Assembly (NCBI GenBank): GCA_963575745.1
Contig: CAUYUJ010016139.1
Location: 103,501-167,500 of the forward strand
DNA from: Prorocentrum cordatum
Taxonomy: Eukaryota; Sar; Dinophyceae; Prorocentrales; Prorocentraceae
DNA length: 64,000 bases
Reading direction: 5' to 3'
The stretch's first letter is position 1; each line of letters starts with the position of its first letter. Shown here in pieces: positions 34,752-45,395 of this stretch. The notes beneath the pieces are model-generated. The model saw only the letters and a list, made by a program, of their open reading frames with translations, ran no database searches and was not told the origin of the DNA. The position numbers were made by a program, and so were the translations under genes.

Positions 34752-34927
34752 CAGTCGGGGCCCTGAAGAAGGAACCCTTTTCGTTGGGGAGGGGCTCGGT
34801 GTGCCTTGATTGTTCTGCAGTTTGCCTTTTGTTTTCCTGAGGTTTCCCACGGGAAATCGAAGCTCAACTTATCAGAGGAAGGGGCCCCGTTCCTTATTTT
34901 GGGTTCCTTAGGTCAACGCCCCGACTG
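34752..34927 (+). mobile_element. CAGTCGGGG MITE, copy 3 (complete)
   Basis: 176 bp with TA at 34,750-34,751 and 34,928-34,929, and terminal repeats CAGTCGGGGC and GCCCCGACTG. It lies between two 50-bp direct repeats (about 34,702-34,750 and 34,929-34,979), each ending in CCCCGACATGGCCGA. In the left copy the element sits three codons into the open frame that the intact right copy begins. Confidence 0.9.
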
Positions 34928-34969
34928 TAATCGCATCGCTGGACGTCCAGGTTTTCTCTCCGCCCCGAC

Positions 34970-35560
34970 ATGGCCGATGCACCAGCGACGCGGCACGACC
35001 TTCCGACCCCCTCTGCTCTGATGGGGGGCCTCCGCGAGGCTTCCGGGGCCCGAGCGGAGGGCACGAGCAACAAACGTATCCGCATCCGTGCCCTCGCGGC
35101 CTGGATTCCGAGGCGCGATGGATGGAAGATCCCACGGATGGGTTCCGCGCGGGCCATCTGCACAAAGCCGCCCTGCAATTACACCTGGGGCCCTATCCGC
35201 GAGGCCGTGGATATGGATATCTGGGCGCTGGCCGAAATCCCGATCGATTGGAGTCGCAACAAGGGATGCTGGGGCCGGCGCTCTGGGGGAACGCGTGCCG
35301 ATCTGGGCAAGAGACGGGGCCCCGAACTCGGCCCTCGTCCCGATGCGAGCAGTGCCGACGTCGAGAACGTATGCCCGCGCGCATGTGCTTTCCCGCCTAC
35401 GAGAGAGGCTCTGCCTTGGGCGTTTCTGCTGAGGTGCTGCATCCGTTCCGACTTTACAAGAAACTGGGGATGTCGGGGAGTCAGCGGCGAGAGGGGAAGT
35501 GAGAAGGAGAAGGCCTTCTCAACAGGCGGCGGGACTTCCAGAAGTCCTCGCGCCCTCTGA
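34970..35560 (+). CDS. Hypothetical protein, ATG-initiated
   Basis: 196 residues from an ATG at 34,970 (MADAPATRHDLPTPSALMGG start). Codon choice over the first 110 residues is G/C-ending and regular, and the segment AAWIPRRDGWKIPRMGSARA and following looks protein-like; the last third is less convincing. The start and its upstream 50 bp are duplicated at 34,702-34,750, where a MITE interrupts the copy. No family is recognised, and no leader relic or splice signal is evident. The rest of 35,561-36,820 shows GC-rich DNA without a supportable gene. Confidence 0.3.
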   Translation: MADAPATRHDLPTPSALMGGLREASGARAEGTSNKRIRIRALAAWIPRRDGWKIPRMGSARAICTKPPCNYTWGPIREAVDMDIWALAEIPIDWSRNKGCWGRRSGGTRADLGKRRGPELGPRPDASSADVENVCPRACAFPPTREALPWAFLLRCCIRSDFTRNWGCRGVSGERGSEKEKAFSTGGGTSRSPRAL

Positions 35561-36932
35561 GAGGTTTCCTGTGTAGGCTCAGAGAACTTCTCAGAAGGCC
35601 AGGGGACTTCTGCGCCTTCTGAGAAGGCCCGCCCCTTCTCAATTTCCTCCCTCGCCTGCCGCCGAGAGGGGCCCTGCCCTCTGCACCGGGCGCTTCTGCT
35701 GCTGCGGTGCCGCATCCGCTCCAGCTTTGGCAGAAGCCTGGGCTGTCGGAGGTGCTGTCTGGGAGAGGCGCGCGGGAGCCGCCGCAGGATCAGGCAGCAG
35801 AGCGGGAGCGGGCACGGCACTCCAGCACAGCACGGCAGCCGTGGAAGGGCGCGCTCCCTCCCCTGCGAGGGAGGCCCCGCGCAGAAAAACCGGGCCGTCT
35901 ACGCCGACATTCGTCCGTGAACTGCCCGTGTTCGTGAGCTGAGGCGGTTCTGGGGCCTAAAAGGGGCTTCTTTCCCTGTTTCGCGCTCCGTACTCCAGCG
36001 GTCCGGCTATAGCCGTTGGCTGCCCGCGTGCGCCACCGCGTGAGGTCGCTATGTTATCTCGCGCAGGGCCCCTGTGTTTTGGCCGCGGCGCTCCCCCTGG
36101 GCGCGACCTTGGCGGCCGATGTGGTCTCTTCCATCTGTGGCCCTGGAGTTCCCGACCGCTTCCCCAGCGGGGTGTCGCTTGCGGCCCCTGATCTATGTTT
36201 GATGGCCCTGGTCCCCAGGGTCGGGAACAGCCGCTGAGGGTTATGACGTTCCTACTTGCTGCAGCCGTGATCGCCAGGAAGAATTTCGAGGCACCAGGAA
36301 GTACCCAAATTGGAGGGTTTTCGCTTGTCGGGCCCTGGGAGACGATACTCAGTGGACACTTCGCCAGCATGTCGGGTAGACATTGTTTTAACATTCTTCT
36401 GGGTGCTCGAAATAGTTTTGGGATGTGGTCCCTAGATACGACGGGAACAACATAGGCCGAGGGCCGAGATCGAGGAAAACCCGGTCGAAAATACCATCTT
36501 CGGAGATTCGGAGGCCCTTCCGCGCCCTCCCCTCTGCGCGGCCCGCCCCTTCGCCGCGACCCCGGTGGCCCGATGTGGCCCGCGGTGGAGGGCCCGACAG
36601 TGCGGCGGCGCGCCCTGCTGCTGGCGGCGATCATCGCGCCGGCCTCGCTCGCAGCAGACGCGGCCTTCGACTGCGAGGCTCGCTGTGCTACATCTTCAGG
36701 CGGCCTCGTCTGCCTTGCAGATCCTTGAGATCCGAGCTATGCATTTTTTTCACAGTGGGCGTGTTCGCTCCGTTTCGGGCGGCCACCATGCAGCGTCGGA
36801 ACCCCCAATCTCAGGGCCCTGGGACCATCACATATCGATCCAGCTCGAAAAATGCTGCAGAAACATGGAGTCTAAGGCTCCGGTCGCGATATCTCGCGAT
36901 GTTGCAATGTTTGACAAAGTCGGCTCTCAGTG

Positions 36933-37025
36933 ATTGCAGTGCTCCACACGAGTTTGTATATGCACCCCGCCCAGTGGCCGTCCACCGTATGTGGCAATCA
37001 CTGCTCAAGCCTTTTTGCCCGCGTG
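36933..37025 (+). repeat. Split direct repeat A1
   Basis: Matches A2 (42,789-42,873) from ATTGCAGTG to CCCGCGT with scattered substitutions and an 8-base length difference. It forms the left end of the element. Confidence 0.8.
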
Positions 37026-37039
37026 CCCAGCCCGCGGGA

Positions 37040-38382
37040 CTCCTTCAGAGTGTGGTGCATGGTGGTCGGGCAGGTGGCGCTGGCGGTCATCCTAGTGGCG
37101 GTCATTTTCGGCGGCGCTTGGCAGAGCCGCTGTTCGGGCTGCCCGCAGCCCCCGGCTTGCCCGCCACTGCCGGCGCGCCTGGCGCCGAACCTCAGTTGCC
37201 CTGAGGAGACGCTCACCTGCCGTTCGCCACAGCTTTGGAGCTGGCCACTGGGACCTGCTCGTCGCACACGTGTCTGCCTTGCGAAGCAACGGACTGCGGA
37301 GTGGCCCCGCCGAGCCCCTCACCGGCCCAGGCGAGAGCGGGCGAGCCGAGTGGCTGGAGGGCGTGTCTGCCGATCAGGGTCTCAGTGCTCGTGGCGGCTC
37401 TCTGCTGTCGCAGTGGGGCCGTCGATTCGTCGTGCGTGGGCCAAATGTGCGGGCGGCATCCCCAGTTTGTTGGCCCTGGTGTCTTTGTCCGACAAGGAGC
37501 CGTGCTACGTGATCCTAGTCTGGTGCGTGGGAGACGAGCTACGGCGTGACAGCGCGTTGTGCTGGCCGCTGCTTTCCCTGGCGACTGGAGTGAGGGGCTG
37601 GGACGTTGGGACGTCCGTCAAAGACCACTACGTCGAGAAAATGCAAGGCGGGCTCCCTGATGATAGCCATGAGTAGTGGATCCGCCCAGCTGCTGACGGT
37701 CGGCTGCCACACGTTTGTGCTGAAGCCGTCTACTCGTTCCCCGGCAGCGAGTTGGACGACGACCTCCCCTCGAAGCTGATCGCTCGCGCGGCCACCCACG
37801 CCGTGGAGAGCGCCCAGGCCGACGGAGTGGCGCTCACCGAGTGCCCCATCGTGAGCCACACCCGAGGACAGCGCGTCTCAGCTGACGCCCTCCTGGGAGG
37901 GAGCGGCTTTCGAGCCGCCGAGCGTCTGGTTGGGCGGTCCTGGAGGCGCTACCCCTTCGTGGGGAAACGCTGACGGGGGGGCTGTTGGATGGACCAAGAC
38001 GCCGGTCGCCGGAGTCTAGTGGGTGGCGGAGGCCCGCAGCGCCCTGGGCCCTGGCCGCGACCTTGAGGTGAAGCTTGCGACCGTGACAGAGGGCGTTAGC
38101 GAGGTCTTTTTTCCGAACGGCAGGGTCGCGGTGTTTATCGAGTTCAGTGACGAGATGGAGGCCTCGGCGAAGCGTGTGCAGACTAACGAGTGGGCGCGCC
38201 ACGTCGAGATCAGAGAGGGGGGCGCTGGTTCGAGTTCCCGTCTCTCCGTCGATGAGGCCACCGCTTTCTTCAGGCTCAGTCGCGCAGGAGACCTCCTGAC
38301 AGCTGCACCGTCTGCGTTAGAGCGCGTGAAGACTCCGGCGGAGAAGGGCGCCGCCATCATGAGGATCTTCGGGAAGGCATAG
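37040..38382 (+). pseudogene. Gag-like region of DIRS/PAT-like element
   Basis: The first part encodes a hydrophobic, membrane-like segment MVVGQVALAVILVAVIFGGA followed by a Cys/Pro-rich stretch with CSGCPQPPACPPLP and LSCP. Further frames, in other phases, read EAVYSFPGSELDDDLPSK (about 37,717 on) and, from ATG at 38,023 to 38,382, a 119-residue segment (EVFFPNGRVAVFIEFSDEME). Position before the reverse transcriptase suggests the gag or first ORF. No catalytic motif is seen, and assignment is from context only. Confidence 0.4.
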
Positions 38383-39179
38383 GAGGTCCACAGGCTGCGC
38401 CGCCAGCAGAAGGGAAAGCCCAGGCCAGAGTCCCCAGGGAAGAGGTCTCAGCGCATGCAGCCCTCCTGCCCCGACCGACCCACGCGGTCTGCACCGCGCC
38501 CTTCGAGGAGAAGGCCTCTTTCATGCTCCTTCTGGTCTTGAGGCGCCAGCTGGATGAAAGTCGCAGAGTCGGCTTTTGCGCCCAGAGGTTCTTCGCCAGC
38601 GAGATGTGATTCCTGTTCCTCATCTGCGTGGGGAGGACGTTGCGCCACGAGTTCAGACGTCGCTTCCTTGCCGCCGAGTTCGACGGCGGGTTCTGCGACA
38701 GCATGGAGTCACTGGCTTGTCCGACCTCGCTATCTCTACACTTAATTCGTTGGGTGGGCTGCGATCAGGGGTCATCTGCTGGTGGGTCCTGTCACGGCGG
38801 GGCCCCGCAGGCAGTTGCGCGGCGCCGCGCGCATGCTGCCGCGGCAGGCGCGGGCCCGCCTCCTTCCCTCACGGCCTCGGGGGCCTTTCGGGAGCTCCGG
38901 GGGCGCGCGGTGCACGAGAATTCCCAGTCCACCGCGGCGCCGCGCGACGAGTTGAAGGCCTCCCTGCCGGCGGCGGGCAATCGCCCAGCACCGCTTGCAG
39001 ACCTTGTTGGGGCCGGTGGAGACATCGAAGTCGACGACTTCATCAGCGCCCATCTTCTCAGACACGAAGCAGCCACCCTTAACCCCCAGACCCCCCCCGG
39101 GAGACCTACGCGGACGAGGCGCTACGCAACTCTCCGCATGGGCACCGTCGGCTGATCAAGAGGCTGCAGGAAGCCGCGA

Positions 39180-39640
39180 TGATCGACTACGCCCTCGAGC
39201 CGATGGAGTTTTGTTTACTGCGAGATGAAGAAGCAGAGCGCTCAGCGTTTGGCGATCGACCGCCGCCGCTCGACTTGTTGGGTCTCTCTTTCCGACCCGG
39301 TCGAGCTGAGCACCGGGGCCGCTCTGGGCAATCTCGAAGTGCTAGCGGGGGCTACGTGGGCCACGTGGACATCAAGGGCGCCTTCCACCACCTCGAGCTG
39401 CCGCTGAAGCTGAGGGGCTACTTCCCACTCCCGGCCGCCCGGGCCCGGGTTGCTGGAGTCGCCGAAGCGGGCGGCGGGCGAGTGAGCCCGGGCACGCCCG
39501 TGCATCCCCAGCTCTGCGCGCTGCCCATGGGGCGGCCCCATGCTTCGTGGTTTTGTCAGACGCTACGCCGCCGCGTCACCCAGGACGCCCCCTGCCTCGA
39601 GGAGGTGCTCTCGCGACCGCGGGGCCCCGCCTGCGACCAC
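39180..39640 (+). pseudogene. Reverse transcriptase of DIRS/PAT-like element
   Basis: Blocks typical of this RT class: KKQSAQRLAIDRRRSTCW then VELSTGAALGNLEV (39,228-39,341), motif A VGHVDIKGAFHHLELP with GYFPLP following (39,358-39,435, shifted frame), and the LCALPMGRPHASWFCQTL block (39,512-39,570). The Asp of motif A is present. A YxDD motif was not located in the shifted frames that follow. The first block and motif A are in different phases, so there is at least one frameshift. Confidence 0.7.
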
Positions 39641-39799
39641 CCCGGCGCGTCGCGGGGCGCGCGTGGATAACTTTCTCGCGCCAAGCTCGCGCCGCTCTGC
39701 GGTCAGGCGACTCGCGCGGCAGGCGGATGAAGCACTTCGGCCCCGAGGCCCACCCACTCATGAGATTGCAACGCGTTCTCAGGAGGAGAAGGCGCTTCG

Positions 39800-40680
39800 A
39801 TGGGGAATTCAGGTTCGGCGCGGCCCCATCGGACCTCGGCCCGAGCGGGCTTGGCGCATTCGGCTGGCACTCGACGGTCAGCTTGAACACCGGAAATCGT
39901 CTGCTCGGGATGTCGAGAGAGTCATCGGGCCCGGCGCTGCCCTCGCCCTCCTGCGCCGCCCGCCCTTTTCCATCATCCGGTCCGTCTACACCTTCATCTC
40001 CAGACGTCGCGGCCACGGGGTCGCTGCGCCGCGGGATTCAGTCCGCTGGGAGCTCGAGGCCTTCAGGAACATCATGCCTCTTATCCGTCGAGACTCTGGG
40101 GCGTCGTGGAGTTCTAAGGCGGTCGCCTCGGACGCGTCTCTCCGGGGCCATGGCGTCGTCTCTCGCCGGCTTCCCTGTGGAACCGTTCAACAGCTAGGGC
40201 GGGTCAGCGAGCGTTGGAGATTCTCGGGCAGAACCCAGACTAGGTCTCGCGATGGTGCTACTGGGCCTCACGGGGATTCCGAGGACTTCGACTGGCGAAG
40301 AAGGTGGAGGAGGACAAGCAGGAGAGGGAGGATACTAGATCAGACCTTCCGTCCTTCTTGAAGGGGCGGGGTTGGGCGGTGATCGCAGGCGAGAAGTAGG
40401 GCATTCCCATTGAAAATGCTGTTCGTGGCGAGGCTCGGGGACTCACTGCTGTCGCGAAACGCACATGCCCCTCCATGAAGAACTTCGGATCGCGACACCT
40501 TCTCATGCTTGATCCCCTTGCCTGCGTCCTGGCTCCATGAAAAGGGTGGCCTCCGGCCGTCGGAGCGCGCCGCCCTTCGGGGCGCGGCTGTTCGCGGCTT
40601 GGCCACGGGCGCGGCGCCCCCTAGCCGCCGGTTCCCCGGCGAGTGGAACCGCGCCGACGGCCCGTCGCGAGGCCCCGGCC
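39800..40680 (+). pseudogene. RT connection and RNase H of DIRS/PAT-like element
   Basis: WRIRLALDGQLEHRKSSARD, YTFISRRRGHGVAAPRDSV and AVASDASLRGHGVV (about 40,120-40,160) follow the RT. SDAS is the first RNase H carboxylate motif of such elements. The C-terminal RNase H signature RRFPGEWNRADGPSRG is at 40,627-40,674 in another frame. Middle residues could not be placed because of frame changes. Confidence 0.6.
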
Positions 40681-41009
40681 ACGCTGGATACGGAGGCGTC
40701 GACACTGCCGCCAAGGAGACCGCCCCCCGCCCGAGCGGCTGCGACGCCGCCCACGGAGGCAGTCTCCGCTGGAGGCGGCCGCCCACCGCGCGGAGGCCTC
40801 GGCGCGGCCTCGGCGGCGGCCTGGGCCGAGCCCGCCGAGCCCCCTCGCCCCGCCTTCGAGCCCGCGCAGCAGCTCGGGCGGGCGCGCGGCCGGCATGGCA
40901 GACGCTGGGTCGCGGCGCGGGCGCTGCGAGCGAGGGCTGCCGGCGGCCTGCGGCGGTCCGCAGGGCGCCCTTGGCCACGGGCGCGGAGGGCGAGCGGCGC
41001 CTGCAGGAC

Positions 41010-41790
41010 GGCCCCGCGCGCGCCGACGCTTTCCGGCGACGGCGTCTGGAGGTCTTCTGCGAGCTGGAGCAGGAGCTGGAGCTCAACGGCCTCTATGCCA
41101 GGCCACGCCCGAGCGCCCTCCTGGACGCCGGCGCTCCGGGCCGCTTCGAAACCAGCTTGAGCGAGCGGGTGGCCAAGCAGTGTCCCGAGGGGCCCGACCA
41201 CTGGCGATAGGTGAGCCCGTTGGCAGCCGCAGCCTGGGCCGAAGGCGCGGCAGGCCTTGAAGGAGCTGCGCTACCTGATTCCGGCAGCCAGCCGCCTTCC
41301 GCTCCGAGTCGGGGCGGCGCTCGCCATTGCGATGGCGCTGCCGGCGGCGAACCGCAGGGACGCGGCGAATCGCGCGACGCTACCGCTCTTCGCCCGCATG
41401 CGGCCCGACGATTAAACGACCGTCATGGTGGAACCCTCGGCGCCGCCCGCCGCGGGAGGCAGCCGGGGGTCGACGCTCTGGAGCTTTCGCCCGCCGCCCC
41501 GGGCGAGGCCAGCCGGCCCCGCGGGGCAGGGGAACCGACGCCGACGACCAGCGGCGCGGGCCGCCCCGCGGGCGGCTCGTCGAGGGCAGAGGGGCGCAAG
41601 TGCCGCAATGCTCGTTCAACCAGATCGAGCCCACGCGCCGCTTGCACTCGGGCGCGAGCCACGGCCTCGACGCGCAGCGGCGCCCCCTCGCGGGCGCGAG
41701 GCGCCAGGTGGGATGGCGGGCGGGCACCGACGGGCAGGGGCACAGGGAGGGCGGCCGCCTGGGCAGCGAGACCGCCAAGCGGCCGACGAT
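41010..41790 (+). pseudogene. Tyrosine recombinase-like remnant
   Basis: Read across frames: FRRRRLEVFCELEQELELNG (N-terminal SAM-like helix region), ALKELRYLIPAASRLPLRVG, then TLPLFARMRPDD (about 41,252-41,412, resembling the helix that carries the first catalytic Arg), and HSGASHGLDAQRRPLAGARR (about 41,646-41,720, resembling the H-x-x-R/GAS region). The catalytic Tyr cannot be placed with confidence. This order after RNase H fits DIRS-like elements. Assignment is by resemblance only. Confidence 0.45.
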
Positions 41791-41889
41791 CGCACAGACC
41801 CACGCGCAGTGGTCCCCCAAGTACCTCCCCGTGGCGCCCTGCGGATCGAAGCAGCCACTCGCGTTCGGCGGCCTCTGGGACTGCGGGTT

Positions 41890-42476
41890 GTCTATTATGG
41901 AAATGTTTGCTGGAGCAGCTCGGCTCGGGCGCGCGATGGCTTCGACTGGCTCCCATGTCTTGGACTGGGGCGCCCTGTGTGGAGATCGGCGCGACCAGAC
42001 CAGTTCGTGGCTGGAAATTTGGATAGGCTATACTCGCCATTCACTCTGGCGCCCCGTGCTCGCCCTGGTCTCGCGCGCGCGACATTCCGCCAGGATCTCC
42101 GCCGCTGCGATCGAATGGTCGCGCGATGGGGCTGGAAGGGCTGTCGGAGAAAGATCAGTCACGGGTTGGCGTTGGCAACACTTTGGCGCATCTTACTGTC
42201 TCGCGCCTTCATGCGCGCAGAAGAACGAGGATCTGTGGAACAATGGAGAATCCCGCCGCTAGTAGAAGATGGCTTGCGCCCGCCGTTATGTCTCTTGCTC
42301 GCAGTTTGCGCTCGCAAATAATATCCACCGATTTTTGCCGATTCGGGATGCCGCGGAGGAAGCGCGCGAAATTTCTAGGCGCCCTGATCGATTTAAACCT
42401 CAGTGGAGAAGCTCTGTCAACGAAAGAACAACCTTTGCTCGGCCTCCCAGAGGCCGCGCCAAAACCTCCAGGGTAA
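41890..42476 (+). pseudogene. Methyltransferase-like domain of DIRS/PAT-like element
   Basis: A Rossmann-type motif I IMEMFAGAARLGRAM (41,896-41,940) is followed, in another frame, by VGVGNTLAHLT, MENPAASRRWLAP (42,243-42,281) and STDFCRFGMPRRKRAKFLG (42,322-42,380). ENP near this spacing recalls the ENV motif of C5-cytosine methyltransferases, but DIRS/PAT elements are best known for adenine-type domains. The target base is therefore unresolved. It is frameshifted between motif I and ENP. Confidence 0.5.
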
Positions 42477-42671
42477 AAACTCGGAGGGGCGTTTCTGGAC
42501 CGGCGTGGCTGAGCCCTTCCCTATTCGGCTCTGTCGCGCTCTCTCCGACATTCTCGCGTCGCTGAGAGCTCAGGGCATGTCTAGACACATTTGGTAATTC
42601 AGGTTTCGTTATTTGTTTTCATGCGACCTTTCGGGCCAGAGGACAAGTTGTCTTGGCTTTCCTCTGTCACC

Positions 42672-43032
42672 GTGGATCCGGCGGCCGACGCCCGCACCTC
42701 TCGTTGCGCGCGCTGGCCTCGCACCGGTCTTGGCGGAATAATGAGCCTTCTAGATAAAAAGTTTCTCTGGCCTAAAGGGGCAATAGGCATTGCAGTGTTC
42801 CACGCGTATATGCACCCCGCCCAGTAGCCGTCCACCGCATGCGGCAATCACTGCTCATGCCTCCCACCCGCGTACCACCCTGCTCTCTCTGTGCTGCTCC
42901 CAACTAATATGGTGGCCGGCGCCCGTACCTGTCGTCGAGCGTGCTGGGCTCGTGCCGGCCGGGCCGGCCCTGGCGGAAGAATTAGCCTTCTAGATAAAAC
43001 GTTTCTCTGGCCTGAAGGGGCAGGATACATGG
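42672..43032 (+). repeat. Split direct repeats B1-A2-B2
   Basis: B1 (42,672-42,788) and B2 (42,905-43,032) both contain TGGCGGAA, GCCTTCTAGATAAAA and TTTCTCTGGCCT followed by AAGGGGCA. A2 (42,789-42,873) separates them. In living elements this arrangement templates a circular intermediate for tyrosine-recombinase integration. Confidence 0.8.
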
Positions 43033-43204
43033 CAGTCCTTTCTAGTGCCCGACGTAAGTTCGACGCGGATTCAACGCAGATTTGACGTGGATTCGACGCG
43101 TGTTAATAGGGTTTCAGGGTCGACGCGGATTAGACGTATACTCGACGCGGATGGCGGCATTATCGGACAGACAAAGTGCAACATGATGCTCGGGGGACCG
43201 TCCT

Positions 43205-43280
43205 CGCCGTTGCCTTCGCCTTCGTCGTCGTCGTCGTCGTCGTTTTGTGGTCGTCGTCGTTGTTATCTTCTTCTTCCGTA
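43205..43280. repeat. Short GTC repeat
   Basis: (GTC)n with TTC interruptions. The rest of 43,033-43,980 has no supportable gene; frames there are short and overlap. Confidence 0.8.
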
Positions 43281-44007
43281 GCCCAGGAGAGGACAGGTAT
43301 CGATATCGATGCCCGCCTCGGGCCACCTTCTCGTCTCGCGCTCCCCTCGTCGTCTTCGTTCTCCGGCCGTTACTTCCCGAGCCTGCTCCTCCTGCTGGTA
43401 CGACAGTAAGTGAAGGGATGAAGAGATGGAGGGGGAACGAGATAAGGAACTGGAGCCAGAGAGAAAATCCTCAGAGCCTCCCCGTCCCCACCTGGCCTTT
43501 GTCCTGAAATTCTTCGTCGGCTCCCGCCTTGGAGCGGGAGTAGGTCACGACTTCCTACAAAGCAGTTGCGTTTTGCTGCTGCCGATTTGAGAATATGAGA
43601 CGCGAGGAGCAGAGCGAACCAAAAGTCAACGTGCTCCTGAAGCGTTCTGACGGACCACGTTCCGGAAACGCTTTGCAAGAACATGGCCCGGCTAGAGCAA
43701 ATTAGACACGATATTCAGAGCAATCAAAACTGCTAGGCTCTCTGGTTGTGTTTGCACGCACGCTGCAAGGATGAAACAACATTGACATGCGAGCAAAGTG
43801 GCGCACAGGCAGATCGTGACAAGGTCACGGCAGAATTCGAATGCTAATGTTGGTATGTCTGCTATATTGGATTTGATGCCGAAATTCATGATTTCTTGCA
43901 GCTACATTCTGAATCAGGGCGGAAAGGAACTGCTCCGCGGCTGTTGCTGCTGCTCCTCCTTCTCCGCCCTCGTGTTCCTCCGCCTTTTCCTCCTCCACCC
44001 CGCCTCC

Positions 44008-45360
<1,353 letters not shown>

Positions 45361-45395
45361 AGTCGCCTTCTGCGGGGGGGTCCCGCGCGCCAGGA

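Larger units (their letters stand above)
36933..43032 (+). mobile_element. Decayed tyrosine-recombinase (DIRS/PAT-like) retrotransposon
   Basis: Split direct repeats bound the element: A1 at 36,933-37,025, B1 at about 42,672-42,788, A2 at 42,789-42,873, B2 at about 42,905-43,032. A1 and A2 share ATTGCAGTG and TATATGCACCCCGCCCAGT. B1 and B2 share GCCTTCTAGATAAAA and TTTCTCTGGCCT. The A1...B1-A2-B2 order is the hallmark of PAT/Ngaro-type elements. Between them I read gag-like, reverse transcriptase, RNase H, tyrosine-recombinase-like and methyltransferase-like segments, all broken by frameshifts. The element is inactive. Confidence 0.75.

Noticed and set aside
38225-38245. GGTTCGAGTTCC as a tRNA B box
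   Set aside because: Stem pairing fails and it lies within the decayed retroelement reading frame.
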